Positions 43,082 through 51,244 are shown, counted from the first letter of the stretch. The stretch: 64,000 bases of DNA from Catellatospora citrea (GCF_003610235.1 NZ_RAPR01000001.1:5332001-5396000), one strand, 5' to 3'. Translations and numbers: made by a program. Notes: generated by a model from the letters alone, not told the origin.

Positions 43082-43131
43082 ATGACCGGAGGCCGACGTC
43101 CGGCGGGGCCGCGCGGGTGTCGATCGGCCGG

Positions 43132-43145
43132 TAGGGTCGCGGCGC
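43132..43145 (+). promoter_or_regulatory. Candidate -10 element for a leaderless mRNA (second DUF402 gene)
   Basis: TAGGGT at 43132-43137, eight bases, then ATG at 43146, the same hexamer as before the first DUF402 gene. Confidence 0.5.
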
Positions 43146-43814
43146 ATGTACTTCGAGACGGGACAGACCGTACTGCGGCGGTGCTGGCGGGGTGGGCGGA
43201 TCACGTTCCTCCAGGCGACCACCGTGGTGGAGGACAGCGAGCGGGGCCTGCTGCTGTGGCTGCCGGCCGGCACGACGTACTGGCGGATCATGACCGAGGA
43301 CGGCCGCAGCCACCATGACGGCACCCTCGACGAGCTGGGGCCGGACGCGATCCTGCGCCCGCTGGTGTGGGCGGGCAACGACCTGCTGATGTGGCAGCGG
43401 GCGGACGAGCCGTGGTCGGTGTGGTGGTTCTTCCCGGGCGGGCGGTTCGGCAGCTGGTACGGCAACCTGGAGGACCCCTTCGTCCGCTGGCGCGACGGGG
43501 ACGTGTGCGGGGTCGACTTCGCCGACAACGCCCTCGACGTGCTCGTGGAGCCGGATCTGAGCTGGCGCTGGAAGGACGAGGGCGAGCTCGCCGCGAAGAC
43601 CGGTCACGAGCACTACTGGGACGAGGCGGGCGCGGCCGCGATCCGGGCCGACGGCGGGCGGCTGATCGAGATCGCCGAGGCGGGGCGGTTCCCGTTCGAC
43701 GGCACCTGGTGTGATTTCCGTCCCGATCCCGCCTGGCCGGTGCCGCGGCGCACAGCGGGTTGGGACCGCCCGCGCGCGATCCGTCCGGTTCCGTCTGGCA
43801 CAATGACTAGCTGA
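43146..43814 (+). CDS. DUF402-family protein, paralogue 2
   Basis: A 222-residue paralogue of the preceding gene: [65 protein letters not shown] and [16 protein letters not shown] line up with it in order. The putative metal-binding acidic residues are kept in both. The two genes have separate promoters of the same type, so they may be expressed apart and act on different substrates. The rpsP leader begins just after its stop. Confidence 0.85.
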   Translation: MYFETGQTVLRRCWRGGRITFLQATTVVEDSERGLLLWLPAGTTYWRIMTEDGRSHHDGTLDELGPDAILRPLVWAGNDLLMWQRADEPWSVWWFFPGGRFGSWYGNLEDPFVRWRDGDVCGVDFADNALDVLVEPDLSWRWKDEGELAAKTGHEHYWDEAGAAAIRADGGRLIEIAEAGRFPFDGTWCDFRPDPAWPVPRRTAGWDRPRAIRPVPSGTMTS

Positions 43815-43935
43815 TATTCGGTGCGTTTCCGGCTGCCCTCTAACTTCCGGGGCGCGGCGATGTCTCGAGCAACGGAGCCCGGCAACCCCACGCAGGGCGA
43901 TGGCGCTCACCTCAATCCCACAGGAGTGTAAAACC

Positions 43936-44394
43936 GTGGCCGTTCGTATCCGGCTTCTGCGGATGGGCAAGATCCGCAACCCGCAGTACCGCATCGTCGT
44001 CGCCGACTCGCGCGTCAAGCGCGACGGCAAGGCGATCGAGTACATCGGTATCTACCAGCCGAAGGAAGACCCTTCGGTCATCGAGGTCAAGTCGGACCGG
44101 GTGCAGCACTGGCTGTCGGTCGGCGCGCAGCCGAGCGAGTCCGTGATCGCCATCCTCTCCAAGACCGGCGACTGGCAGAAGTTCAAGGGCCTGCCGGCTC
44201 CGCCGCCGCTGCTGGTGGCCGCGCCGAAGGCCGACCGCAAGGCGACCTACGAGGCCGCCGCCCAGGCTGCCGCGGGTCTCGAGCCCGCCAAGGCCGCCCC
44301 GGCCAAGAAGGCCGCGAAGGCGGAGAAGGCTGCCGAGCCGGCAGCCGAGGCCAAGGAGCAGACTGTTGCGGCCGGCGACGAGCAGCAGAGCTGA
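43936..44394 (+). CDS. rpsP: 30S ribosomal protein S16
   Basis: Small-subunit ribosomal protein. The conserved part fills the first 80 residues ([35 protein letters not shown]). A tail of about 60 residues rich in Ala, Lys and Glu follows, an actinobacterial feature, giving 152 residues. GTG start with AGGAG upstream; an in-frame start 12 codons earlier is not supported. First of rpsP-khpA-rimM-trmD. Its 3' end contains the ribosome-binding site and start of khpA. Confidence 0.95.
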   Translation: MAVRIRLLRMGKIRNPQYRIVVADSRVKRDGKAIEYIGIYQPKEDPSVIEVKSDRVQHWLSVGAQPSESVIAILSKTGDWQKFKGLPAPPPLLVAAPKADRKATYEAAAQAAAGLEPAKAAPAKKAAKAEKAAEPAAEAKEQTVAAGDEQQS

Positions 44395-44629
44395 CGCCGC
44401 GCTCCGGCCCGCGCTGGAGCACCTCGTCAAGGGCATCGTGGACCACCCGGACGACGTCCGGGTGCGTCTGGTCGACAACCGCCGCGGGCCGCGGCTGGAG
44501 GTCCGGGTTCACCCCGAGGACCTCGGCACGGTCATCGGCCGTGGTGGTCGGACCGCGCGGGCCCTGCGCCAGGTGGTCGGCTCGGTCGGCGGCAAGGGCA
44601 TCCGTGTCGACATCGTCGACGCGTTCTGA
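44366..44629 (+). CDS. khpA: KH-domain RNA-binding protein KhpA
   Basis: A small RNA-binding protein that works with KhpB in envelope growth control in other bacteria (family knowledge). The KH motif [10 protein letters not shown] with its G-x-x-G loop is near residues 58-67. The only good start is TTG at 44366, which gives 87 residues: AAGGAG at 44353-44358 lies seven bases before it. It therefore overlaps the rpsP end by 29 bases in another frame. Homologues begin near [13 protein letters not shown], so ten extra residues are implied. Confidence 0.85.
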   Translation: MRPATSSRADAALRPALEHLVKGIVDHPDDVRVRLVDNRRGPRLEVRVHPEDLGTVIGRGGRTARALRQVVGSVGGKGIRVDIVDAF

Positions 44630-44648
44630 CGGGCGGATCAGCAGTCAC

Positions 44649-45167
44649 ATGCTTCTGATCGTCGGACATGTCATGCGCGCGCACGGCATCCGGGGCGAGG
44701 TCCTGGTGCATCCGCGCACTGACGAGCCCGCGTTGCGCTTCGCGGTGGGCTCGACGTTGATCGTCGAGCCCGCCGTGGCGGGACTGCCGGGCAAACTGAC
44801 CGTGGAGGAGGCGCGCCCGCACTCGGGCGAGCTGATCGTCACCTTCGCGGAGATCTTGGACCGCAACACGGCCGAGCTGGCCAAGAGCGCGGTCCTCAAC
44901 GTCGACTCCGCCGAGGTGCCGGCGCCGGAGGACCCGGACGAGTTCCTCGACCACCAGCTGGTCGGGCTCGACGTGGTCACCGTCGGCGGCGAGTCGCTGG
45001 GCAAGGTCGTCCGCATCGACCACGCGCCCGCGTCGGACCTGCTGGTGGTACGCATGCCCGACGGCCGCACCGGCCTCATCCCGTTCGTGAGCGCCATCGT
45101 GCCCGAGGTGGACGTGCCCGGCGGCCGGATCGTCGTCGACCCGCCCGGCGGGCTGTTCGACCTGTGA
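44649..45167 (+). CDS. rimM: Ribosome maturation factor RimM
   Basis: Helps assemble the head of the 30S subunit by binding S19. The 172-residue protein has the N-terminal RimM domain ([21 protein letters not shown]) and a C-terminal PRC-barrel ([27 protein letters not shown] and [17 protein letters not shown]). ATG start 19 bases after khpA. Its last bases GTGA are the start of trmD, so the two are translationally coupled. Confidence 0.95.
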   Translation: MLLIVGHVMRAHGIRGEVLVHPRTDEPALRFAVGSTLIVEPAVAGLPGKLTVEEARPHSGELIVTFAEILDRNTAELAKSAVLNVDSAEVPAPEDPDEFLDHQLVGLDVVTVGGESLGKVVRIDHAPASDLLVVRMPDGRTGLIPFVSAIVPEVDVPGGRIVVDPPGGLFDL

Positions 45168-45943
45168 GCGGCATCCGCGTCGACGTCGTCACGATCTTCC
45201 CCGAGTACTTCGCCCCGCTGGAGCTGTCGCTGATCGGCAAGGCGCGCACCACCGGGGTCCTCGACCTGCACCTGCACGATCTGCGCGGCTGGACGCACGA
45301 CGTGCACCGCACCGTGGACGACACCCCGTACGGCGGCGGGCCGGGCATGGTGATGCGCCCCGAGCCGTGGGGTCAGGCCCTCGACGAGCTGGTGCCGCAG
45401 GGCACTCCGGCGCGGCTGGTGGTGCCGACCCCGGCCGGCGCCCCGTTCACCCAGGCCACCGCGTACGAGCTGGCCGCCGAGCCGCACCTGGTCTTCGCGT
45501 GCGGTCGCTACGAGGGCATCGACCAGCGGGTGCTGGACCACGCCGCGGAGCGCATGCCGGTCAGCGAGGTGTCGCTCGGCGACTACGTGCTGTTCGGCGG
45601 CGAGGTCGCGGTGCTGGTGATGCTGGAGGCGATCACCCGGCTGATCCCCGGGGTGCTCGGCAACGCCGACTCGCTGGCCGACGAGTCGCACGCGCACGGC
45701 CTGCTGGAGACGCCGGTCTACACCAAGCCGCAGTCGTGGCGCGGGCACGACGTGCCCGACATCCTGCGCTCCGGCGACCACGGCAAGATCGCCCGCTGGC
45801 GGCGCGACCAGGCGCTGCTGCGCACCGCCGCGCGCCGGCCGGACCTGCTGGCCGCGCTGGACCCGGCCACCCTGGACAAGCGTGACCTCGCTCTACTCGA
45901 CGGGGCTGGATTTCCGGCCCACCCGGTCGATGTGGCAGAGTAG
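45164..45943 (+). CDS. trmD: tRNA (guanine(37)-N1)-methyltransferase
   Basis: Methylates G37 of tRNAs reading CNN codons, preventing frameshifts. The 259-residue SPOUT-class protein has the trefoil-knot motifs: [11 protein letters not shown] at the start, [16 protein letters not shown] near 47-62, [13 protein letters not shown] near 112 and [14 protein letters not shown] near 135. GTG start overlapping the rimM stop by four bases. rplS follows after 160 bases, the classical rimM-trmD-rplS order. Confidence 0.96.
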   Translation: MSGIRVDVVTIFPEYFAPLELSLIGKARTTGVLDLHLHDLRGWTHDVHRTVDDTPYGGGPGMVMRPEPWGQALDELVPQGTPARLVVPTPAGAPFTQATAYELAAEPHLVFACGRYEGIDQRVLDHAAERMPVSEVSLGDYVLFGGEVAVLVMLEAITRLIPGVLGNADSLADESHAHGLLETPVYTKPQSWRGHDVPDILRSGDHGKIARWRRDQALLRTAARRPDLLAALDPATLDKRDLALLDGAGFPAHPVDVAE

Positions 45944-46103
45944 AGGGGTTGCCGTCCGCGGACGGTGACGTCTGCCGTCTGTCGGGCACGCCGTGCGCGA
46001 CGACGAGGACTCAAGCCCACACCGCCCCGTGCGGCGCCCGCCTGGGTCAGTATCGCCCACACGCGTATCGGCAGCCGATGCGCTGAGATTCAAGGATGCA
46101 GCG

Positions 46104-46460
46104 ATGAACACGCTGGACGCACTTGACGCCGCCTCCCTGCGGACCGACCTCCCGATGTTCCGGGGCGGTGACACCGTCAAGGTGCACGCCCGGGTCGTCG
46201 AGGGCAACCGGTCCCGTGTGCAGGTCTTCCAGGGCGTCGTCATCCGCCGCCAGGGCTCGGGCCTGCGTGAGACCTTCACGGTCCGCAAGCTGAGCTTCGG
46301 CGTGGGTGTCGAGCGCACCTACCCGCTCCACGGGCCCGCCATCGACCGGGTCGAGGTCGTGACCCGTGGTGCCGTGCGCCGCGCCAAGCTCTACTACCTG
46401 CGCGACCTTCGCGGCAAGAAGGCGAAGATCAAGGAGCTGCGCGAGGCCAAGGTCGCCTGA
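46104..46460 (+). CDS. rplS: 50S ribosomal protein L19
   Basis: Large-subunit protein at the subunit interface. The 118-residue chain has the L19 core: [40 protein letters not shown], then [13 protein letters not shown] and the basic C-terminus [20 protein letters not shown]. The ATG at 46104 is chosen by the AAGGA site and the family start; the frame is open 37 codons earlier. A terminator follows. Confidence 0.95.
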   Translation: MNTLDALDAASLRTDLPMFRGGDTVKVHARVVEGNRSRVQVFQGVVIRRQGSGLRETFTVRKLSFGVGVERTYPLHGPAIDRVEVVTRGAVRRAKLYYLRDLRGKKAKIKELREAKVA

Positions 46461-46478
46461 GACCACGCTTAGCCGGAC

Positions 46479-46512
46479 ACGGGCGGTGACACCTTCGGGA
46501 GTCGCCGCCCGT
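46479..46512 (+). terminator. Terminator of rplS
   Basis: Stem ACGGGCGGTGAC / GTCGCCGCCCGT (12 bp with one G-U pair), ten-base loop, followed by TTCGTG. It closes the rpsP-rplS operon. Confidence 0.75.
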
Positions 46513-46585
46513 TTCGTGTAGCCACCGGTCTGTTAAAGCTCGTATCACTGACTGAACGGGACTCCCGAAAAGTTCTCCGTTCTTC

Positions 46586-46591
46586 TAGGCT
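46586..46591 (+). promoter_or_regulatory. Candidate -10 element of the signal peptidase cluster
   Basis: TAGGCT, the same hexamer as before the next signal peptidase genes, but here 43 bases before the GTG, so the mRNA would have a short leader. Confidence 0.4.
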
Positions 46592-46634
46592 TGCGGCCGA
46601 CATCAAGTGGCGAACTTCACGAGCGGCGGCAGTT

Positions 46635-47522
46635 GTGGCACTCCTCCCCACCAACAGGGCATCCCACGACGACGGGTTCACGGGCGAGCAGTGGAAGAAG
46701 CGCCGCCGCCGCAGCCGCCGCGGCCGCAAGGGCATGCCGCTGTGGCAGGAGCTCCCGTTGCTGCTGGTGGTGGCGTTCTGCCTGGCGGTCCTCATCCGCA
46801 CGTTCCTGATGCAGGCGTTCTACATCCCCTCCGGTTCGATGGAGGACACCCTGCTGGTCGGCGACCGGGTGCTGGTCAACAAGGTGGTCTACGAGTTCCG
46901 CGACCCCACCCGCGGCGAGGTCATCGTCTTCAAGGGCCCCGACAACTGGGCCCCGGAGAACGGCGCGGACCCGGACGCGGGCTTCTTCTCCAAGCTCGGC
47001 CGGACCGTGGGCGACCTCGTCGGCATCAGCCAGCCCGGTGAGAAGGACTTCATCAAGCGCGTCATCGGCCTGCCCGGGGACCGGGTGTCCTGCTGCGACG
47101 TCGAGGGTCGGATCTACGTCAACGGTGTGCCCATCGACGAGCCGTACGTGATCCGCAACTCCCCGCGCGGCGACAAGGGTGACAAGAGCTGCAACACCCG
47201 CGACTTCGACGAGGTCATCGTCGAGCCGGGCATGCTGTTCGTGATGGGCGACCACCGCCTGGTGTCGCAGGATTCGCGCTGCCAGGGGCAGGTGCCGATC
47301 GACGACGTCATCGGCAAGGCGATGGTCGTCGCGCTGCCGTTGAGCCGCTGGGGATCGGTGGCCCACCAGGAGGTCTTCGACAAGGTGCCGGACGCCGGTC
47401 TGGCGGCGGGCGCCGCCGCGCCGGACCCCGGCGCGTCGGTGTCGGTGGTCCTGCCGCTGCTGTTCGGGGCGGTCGTGGTGCGCCGCAGGCTTACACGCGA
47501 CAGGGCAACACAGCTCGGGTGA
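46635..47522 (+). CDS. lepB: Signal peptidase I, first of three, with C-terminal membrane segment
   Basis: Cleaves signal peptides from exported proteins at the outer face of the membrane. 295 residues: basic N-terminus, membrane segment about 42-61, catalytic Ser in FYIPSGSMEDTL, catalytic Lys in DFIKRVIGLPGDRV, then FVMGDHRLVSQDSR. It has an insertion (about 98-135) and a second hydrophobic segment near the C-terminus followed by RRRL, both absent in the next two genes. GTG start, weak ribosome-binding site. Three such genes in a row recall the sipWXYZ cluster of streptomycetes. Confidence 0.93.
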   Translation: MALLPTNRASHDDGFTGEQWKKRRRRSRRGRKGMPLWQELPLLLVVAFCLAVLIRTFLMQAFYIPSGSMEDTLLVGDRVLVNKVVYEFRDPTRGEVIVFKGPDNWAPENGADPDAGFFSKLGRTVGDLVGISQPGEKDFIKRVIGLPGDRVSCCDVEGRIYVNGVPIDEPYVIRNSPRGDKGDKSCNTRDFDEVIVEPGMLFVMGDHRLVSQDSRCQGQVPIDDVIGKAMVVALPLSRWGSVAHQEVFDKVPDAGLAAGAAAPDPGASVSVVLPLLFGAVVVRRRLTRDRATQLG

Positions 47523-47545
47523 TCGTCGTTTGCAGTTTCGCCGCG

Positions 47546-47557
47546 TAGGCTCCGTGC
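47546..47557 (+). promoter_or_regulatory. Candidate -10 element for a leaderless mRNA (second lepB)
   Basis: CCGCGTAGGCTCCG: TAGGCT at 47546-47551, six bases, then GTG at 47558. The same 14-base string recurs before the third lepB gene. Confidence 0.55.
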
Positions 47558-48193
47558 GTGATTGACGAGCAGACCAAAAGCAGCAAGGGGTCGTTCTGGC
47601 GCGAGCTGCCGATCCTGCTGGGTGTGGCCATCATCGTGGCATTCCTGGTGCGGCAGTTCGTGGTGCAGACGTTCTTCATCCCCTCCGGGTCGATGGAGCA
47701 CACCCTGGACCTCGACGACCGGGTGCTCGTCAACAAGCTCGTCTACGACTTCCGCACGCCGGAGCGCGGCGAGATCATCGTGTTCGTGTCACCCGAAAGC
47801 TGGCGTAACACCCCCGAGCACGAGGATTACATCAAGCGGGTGATCGGGGTGCCCGGCGACCGCGTCGTGTGCTGCGACCCGCAGGGACGCATCCAGGTCA
47901 ACGGCCACCCGCTCGACGAGCCGTACGTCTACCCGGGCAACAAGATGGCGCCCGAGGAGTTCGACGTCACCATCCCCGCGGGCCGGCTGTGGGTGATGGG
48001 CGACCATCGCGAGGCCTCGGGTGACTCGCTGGCCAACTACAACAACCACGGCCAGAACATCGAGGAGGCCACGATCCCGCTGGACTCCGTGATCGGGCGG
48101 GCCTTCGTGTTGTTCTGGCCGTTCAGCCGGACCACCTGGCTGACGGTCCCCGACACGTTCGCGGGTGTGCCGGAGCCGGCGTCCGGAGGCTGA
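47558..48193 (+). CDS. lepB: Signal peptidase I, second of three
   Basis: A 211-residue type I signal peptidase. Membrane segment about 19-38, Ser in FFIPSGSMEHTL, Lys in DYIKRVIGVPGDRV, box WVMGDHREASGDS. It is short, single-spanning and closely similar to the third copy (shared LVRQFVVQTFFIPSG and GDSLANYNNHGQN patterns). GTG start without a ribosome-binding site but with TAGGCT six bases before it. Its separate promoter suggests regulation apart from the first copy. Confidence 0.93.
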   Translation: MIDEQTKSSKGSFWRELPILLGVAIIVAFLVRQFVVQTFFIPSGSMEHTLDLDDRVLVNKLVYDFRTPERGEIIVFVSPESWRNTPEHEDYIKRVIGVPGDRVVCCDPQGRIQVNGHPLDEPYVYPGNKMAPEEFDVTIPAGRLWVMGDHREASGDSLANYNNHGQNIEEATIPLDSVIGRAFVLFWPFSRTTWLTVPDTFAGVPEPASGG

Positions 48194-48235
48194 CACAGGG
48201 TAGAGGCGGGGGTCACCGGGCGCGCGCGTGCCGCG

Positions 48236-48248
48236 TAGGCTCCGGCGC
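48236..48248 (+). promoter_or_regulatory. Candidate -10 element for a leaderless mRNA (third lepB)
   Basis: CCGCGTAGGCTCCG again, with TAGGCT at 48236-48241 and ATG at 48249. This rules against the in-frame GTG at 48228, which lies upstream of the -10. Confidence 0.55.
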
Positions 48249-48890
48249 ATGATCGACGACGAGAAGAAGCCGCGCGCCGGCCGGGGATCCTTCTGGAAAG
48301 AACTGCCCGTCCTGTTGGTGGTGGCCCTCGTCGTCGCCCTGCTGGTGCGGCAGTTCGTGGTGCAGACGTTCTACATCCCCACCGGTTCGATGGAGCAGAC
48401 ACTGCTCGTCGACAACCGCGTGCTGGTGAACAAGCTCGCCTTCGAGTTCGGCGAGCCGGAACGCGGCGAGATCGTCGTCTTCGAGGCTCCGTTGAGCTGG
48501 CGCAGCTCCACGGAGCAGGAGGACTTCATCAAGCGGGTGATCGGCGTGCCCGGCGACCACGTGGTCTGCTGCGACGCGCAGGGCCGGATCACCGTCAACG
48601 GGCAGCCGCTGGACGAGCCGTACGTCTTTCCGGGCAACAAGGCGGCACCGGCGCCGTTCGACATCACGGTGCCCGCGGGCCGGGTGTGGGTGATGGGCGA
48701 CCACCGCGAGGCCTCCGCCGACTCGTTGGCCAACTACAACGGCCACAACCAGGACATCATGCAGGCGACGATCCCGCTGGACGCGCTCGTCGGGCGGGCC
48801 TTCGTGCTGTTCTGGCCGTTCGACCGGGCCACCTGGCTGACCGTGCCGAAGACCTTCGACGCCGTGCCGGACCCGTCGCCCGGCAAGTGA
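48249..48890 (+). CDS. lepB: Signal peptidase I, third of three
   Basis: A 213-residue signal peptidase: membrane segment about 22-42, Ser in FYIPTGSMEQTL, Lys in DFIKRVIGVPGDHV, box WVMGDHREASADS. Ser is preceded by PTG rather than PSG. It looks like a recent tandem duplicate of the second copy; both end in a GVPEP- or AVPDP-type tail. The start is set by the upstream -10. A short hairpin follows, before the NUDIX gene. Confidence 0.93.
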   Translation: MIDDEKKPRAGRGSFWKELPVLLVVALVVALLVRQFVVQTFYIPTGSMEQTLLVDNRVLVNKLAFEFGEPERGEIVVFEAPLSWRSSTEQEDFIKRVIGVPGDHVVCCDAQGRITVNGQPLDEPYVFPGNKAAPAPFDITVPAGRVWVMGDHREASADSLANYNGHNQDIMQATIPLDALVGRAFVLFWPFDRATWLTVPKTFDAVPDPSPGK

Positions 48891-48898
48891 GGCCCCCG

Positions 48899-48918
48899 CG
48901 CCCGGCGTGTGCCGGGCG
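48899..48918 (+). terminator. Short hairpin after the third lepB
   Basis: CGCCCGGC / GCCGGGCG with loop GTGT. No T-run. It separates the lepB cluster from the next promoter. Confidence 0.5.
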
Positions 48919-48930
48919 GGTCGCACGAAT

Positions 48931-48943
48931 TAGGCTGCATGAC
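48931..48943 (+). promoter_or_regulatory. Candidate -10 element for a leaderless mRNA (NUDIX gene)
   Basis: TAGGCT at 48931-48936, seven bases, then the in-frame ATG at 48944. Another ATG at 48939 is out of frame. Confidence 0.5.
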
Positions 48944-49408
48944 ATGCAGGCAGAGCGCCGGTCGAGGCGGGCCGGACGGGTGCTGTTGGTGGACGCGGCG
49001 GAACGGGTGCTGCTGTTCCGCGGCAGCGACCCGACTCACCCGGACGTGCACTACTGGTTCACCCCCGGCGGCGGCCTCGACGACGGCGAGACGACCGCGC
49101 AGGCGGCCGCCCGCGAGCTGTACGAGGAGACCGGCCTGGCCGTGCCCGCGGCCGAGTTGGGCCCCGCGGTGCACTCCGAGGTCGCGCTGTTCTCGTTCGA
49201 CGGCGTCGCCTACCGCCAGGAGCAGGACTTCTATCTGGTACGGGTGCCCGAGTGGCACGTCGACACCAGCGGCTTCGACGAGGTCGAGCGGCAGTGGGTG
49301 CACGCCCACCACTGGTGGAGCGTGCCGGAGCTGCGGGAGACCGGTGAACTCCTCTACCCGGCCGACCTCGTCGCGGTGCTGGACGGCGCGGGGGTCGGGC
49401 CGTGCTGA
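48944..49408 (+). CDS. NUDIX hydrolase
   Basis: A 154-residue pyrophosphohydrolase acting on nucleoside diphosphates linked to another group. The Nudix box runs GGGLDDGETTAQAAARELYEE (about 43-63, G-x5-E-x7-R-E-x2-E-E pattern kept). It starts with RRSRRAGRVLLVDAAERVLL, the usual first strand. The substrate is unknown. Its stop overlaps the rnhB start, a common actinobacterial lepB-NUDIX-rnhB order. The start rests on the -10 hexamer seven bases upstream. Confidence 0.88.
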   Translation: MQAERRSRRAGRVLLVDAAERVLLFRGSDPTHPDVHYWFTPGGGLDDGETTAQAAARELYEETGLAVPAAELGPAVHSEVALFSFDGVAYRQEQDFYLVRVPEWHVDTSGFDEVERQWVHAHHWWSVPELRETGELLYPADLVAVLDGAGVGPC

Positions 49409-50106
49409 GCCCGTCGCGCCCGGTGCTGCGGGTGGACGGTGGCGTGTACGCCCTGGAGCGCGCGCTGCAGCGGCGCGGGTTCGCGGTGGTGGCCGGAGCC
49501 GACGAGGCGGGCCGTGGCGCCTGTGCGGGGCCGCTGGTGGCCGCCGCGGTGGTGCTGCCCGACGCCAAGCGGGCCGAGATCGAGGGCCTGACCGACTCGA
49601 AGCTGCTCACCCCGGCCACCCGCGACCGGATCTTCGACGTGGTGCAGGCGACCGCGCTGGCGTACGCGGTGGTGGTCGTCGGCCCCGACGAGATCGACGC
49701 GCGCGGGCTGCACGTGTGCAACGTGGCGGCGATGCGGCGCGCGCTGGCCGCGCTGTCGGCCCGCCCGTCGTACGTGCTGACCGACGGCTTCCCGGTGGAC
49801 GGGCTCGGCGTGCCGAACCTCGCGGTGTGGAAGGGCGACCAGGTCGCGGCCTGTGTCGCGGCGGCCAGTGTGCTGGCGAAGGTGTCGCGCGACCGAATCA
49901 TGACACAGCTCGATATGGTGTATCCGCAGTACGGCTTCGCGCTGCACAAGGGGTACAGCACCGCCGAACACCAGGCGGCGCTGGAGGAGCACGGGCCGAG
50001 CCCGGTGCACCGCCGCTCGTACCAGAACGTGGCGCGCGCGGAGCGGGGGCGCGAGGTGCGGCGCGGGGTGGCCGAGCTGACGGCGTCGACCGGCCTCCGT
50101 GGCTAA
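49402..50106 (+). CDS. rnhB: Ribonuclease HII
   Basis: Removes ribonucleotides and RNA-DNA hybrids from DNA. The 234-residue protein has GADEAGRGACAGPLVAAAV with the catalytic Asp-Glu near 31-33, TDSKLLTP, the third acidic residue in VLTDGFPVDG and the fourth in the SRDRIM region. GTG start overlapping the NUDIX gene by seven bases, so coupled. DUF2469 follows 66 bases later. Confidence 0.95.
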   Translation: MLSPSRPVLRVDGGVYALERALQRRGFAVVAGADEAGRGACAGPLVAAAVVLPDAKRAEIEGLTDSKLLTPATRDRIFDVVQATALAYAVVVVGPDEIDARGLHVCNVAAMRRALAALSARPSYVLTDGFPVDGLGVPNLAVWKGDQVAACVAAASVLAKVSRDRIMTQLDMVYPQYGFALHKGYSTAEHQAALEEHGPSPVHRRSYQNVARAERGREVRRGVAELTASTGLRG

Positions 50107-50172
50107 ACGCGCGCCGCTGGGCGCGGCGCGGTACGGTTCATCGGCAGGATGTGGGCCGCAGGAGGGCGAACG

Positions 50173-50490
50173 ATGAGCGCAGAGGATCTCGAGAAGTACG
50201 AGACCGACATGGAGCTGCAGCTCTACCGGGAGTATCGCGACATCGTGCGCCAATTCTCCTACGTGGTGGAGACGGAGCGACGGTTCTACCTGGCCAACCA
50301 GGTGGACCTGCACGTGCGCAACTCTGACGGCGAGGTCTACTTCGAGGTCGAGATGCACGACGCCTGGGTATGGGACATGTACCGCCCTGCCCGGTTCGTG
50401 AAGAATGTCCGTGTAATGACCTTCAAGGACGTGAACGTCGAGGAGCTGGAGAAGCCCGACATCTCGCTGCCCACCGAGGGCGGGTTCTGA
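50173..50490 (+). CDS. DUF2469 protein
   Basis: A 105-residue acidic protein of the actinobacterial DUF2469 family (MSAEDLEKYETDMELQLYREY), nearly always downstream of rnhB. It is rich in aromatic residues (RRFYLANQVDLHV, VWDMYRPARFVKNVRV) and very strongly conserved as I recall, but of unknown function. GGAGGG lies six bases before the ATG. An in-frame ATG eight codons upstream lacks a site. A hairpin follows. Confidence 0.9.
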   Translation: MSAEDLEKYETDMELQLYREYRDIVRQFSYVVETERRFYLANQVDLHVRNSDGEVYFEVEMHDAWVWDMYRPARFVKNVRVMTFKDVNVEELEKPDISLPTEGGF

Positions 50491-50521
50491 GCATCCGGTC
50501 CTAGCACACCGGGCGCGTGAT

Positions 50522-50545
50522 CGGGCGGTTGTCCCCAACCGCCCG
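50522..50545 (+). terminator. Hairpin after the DUF2469 gene
   Basis: CGGGCGGTT / AACCGCCCG with loop GTCCCC, nine paired bases, no T-run. It contains the first of two DnaA-box-like sequences. Confidence 0.55.
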
Positions 50546-50555
50546 GTTGTCCACA
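50529..50555 (+). promoter_or_regulatory. DnaA box pair upstream of the M23 peptidase
   Basis: TTGTCCACA at 50547-50555 is a perfect actinobacterial DnaA box; TTGTCCCCA at 50529-50537 differs at one base, in the same orientation, 18 bases upstream. The M23 start codon is 55 bases downstream. Confidence 0.5.
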
Positions 50556-50609
50556 GGCGCGCCCGGCAGGCCCTCGCGAGCAGGCCCCGCTGCCAGGCAC
50601 GCTGCCGTC

Positions 50610-51197
50610 GTGAGGACAATCGCGCCCGCGGCGGCGCTCCTACTGATCATCGGCGCATCCCCGCCGGCCTCCCACGCCGACTCCGCCACGACGCGCCGCG
50701 TCGTCCCGGTGGCGCGTTCCGCCGACGCGGCGGCCGGGTTGCGAGCGCCCGGCGCATGGCGGTGGCCGCTGGCGGGCTCGCCGCACCTGGTCCGGAGATT
50801 CGATCCGCCGCCGCAGCCCTGGCTACCGGGCCATCGGGGCGTCGACCTGGCCGCCGCCCCGGAATCGCCGGTGCTGGCCGCGGGTGGCGGAACCGTCGTC
50901 TACGCGGGGGTGCTCGCCGGGCGCGGCGTCGTCAGCGTCGACCATCCCAGCGGCCTGCGCACCACCTACGAACCGGTCGCACCGCTGGTCAAGGCGGGGG
51001 ACATCGTCACCGCGGGCACGCCGCTGGGCACCCTGGCCGCCGGGCACCCCGGCTGTTCCGCGACCGCCTGCCTGCACTGGGGCCTGCGACGTGGCGCCGT
51101 CTACCTCGACCCGCTGGCCGTGCTCGGCCTCGGCAGGGTGCGTCTGCTGCCTGGCGGCCGTCCCACACACGGGGGAAGATCACTGTTTGCGGGCTGA
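50610..51197 (+). CDS. Secreted M23-family peptidase-like protein
   Basis: A 195-residue exported LytM-type protein. Signal peptide VRTIAPAAALLLIIGASPPASHA from the GTG at 50610; upstream codons in frame are not signal-like. The M23 domain has GHRGVDLAAAP with His and Asp zinc ligands near 73-78 and CLHWGLRRG near 152. The usual H-x-H has Cys in place of the first His, so activity is uncertain; it may instead activate other wall hydrolases, as degenerate LytM proteins do. The last six codons and the stop lie inside a 61-bp palindromic repeat. Two DnaA boxes lie upstream. Confidence 0.85.
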   Translation: MRTIAPAAALLLIIGASPPASHADSATTRRVVPVARSADAAAGLRAPGAWRWPLAGSPHLVRRFDPPPQPWLPGHRGVDLAAAPESPVLAAGGGTVVYAGVLAGRGVVSVDHPSGLRTTYEPVAPLVKAGDIVTAGTPLGTLAAGHPGCSATACLHWGLRRGAVYLDPLAVLGLGRVRLLPGGRPTHGGRSLFAG

Positions 51198-51238
51198 ATC
51201 TGCGCTCTGACCCCACGTTCCGACCACGAACAGCGATC
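51178..51238. repeat. 61-bp GATC-ended palindromic repeat, copy 3
   Basis: Starts GATCACTGTTTGCGGGC and ends ACCACGAACAGCGATC; its reverse complement aligns best with copy 1. It contains the stop codon of the M23 gene and ends six bases before the stop of the convergent aminotransferase gene. Confidence 0.82.
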
Positions 51239-51244
51239 ATCCGC

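Noticed and set aside
43815-43935. SAM (S-box) riboswitch in the rpsP leader
   Set aside because: GAGCCCGGCAACC at 43875-43887 resembles the riboswitch core, but I could not find the closing P1 stem or the kink-turn half, and rpsP is not a methionine gene. A covariance search with the SAM-I and SAM-IV models would settle it.
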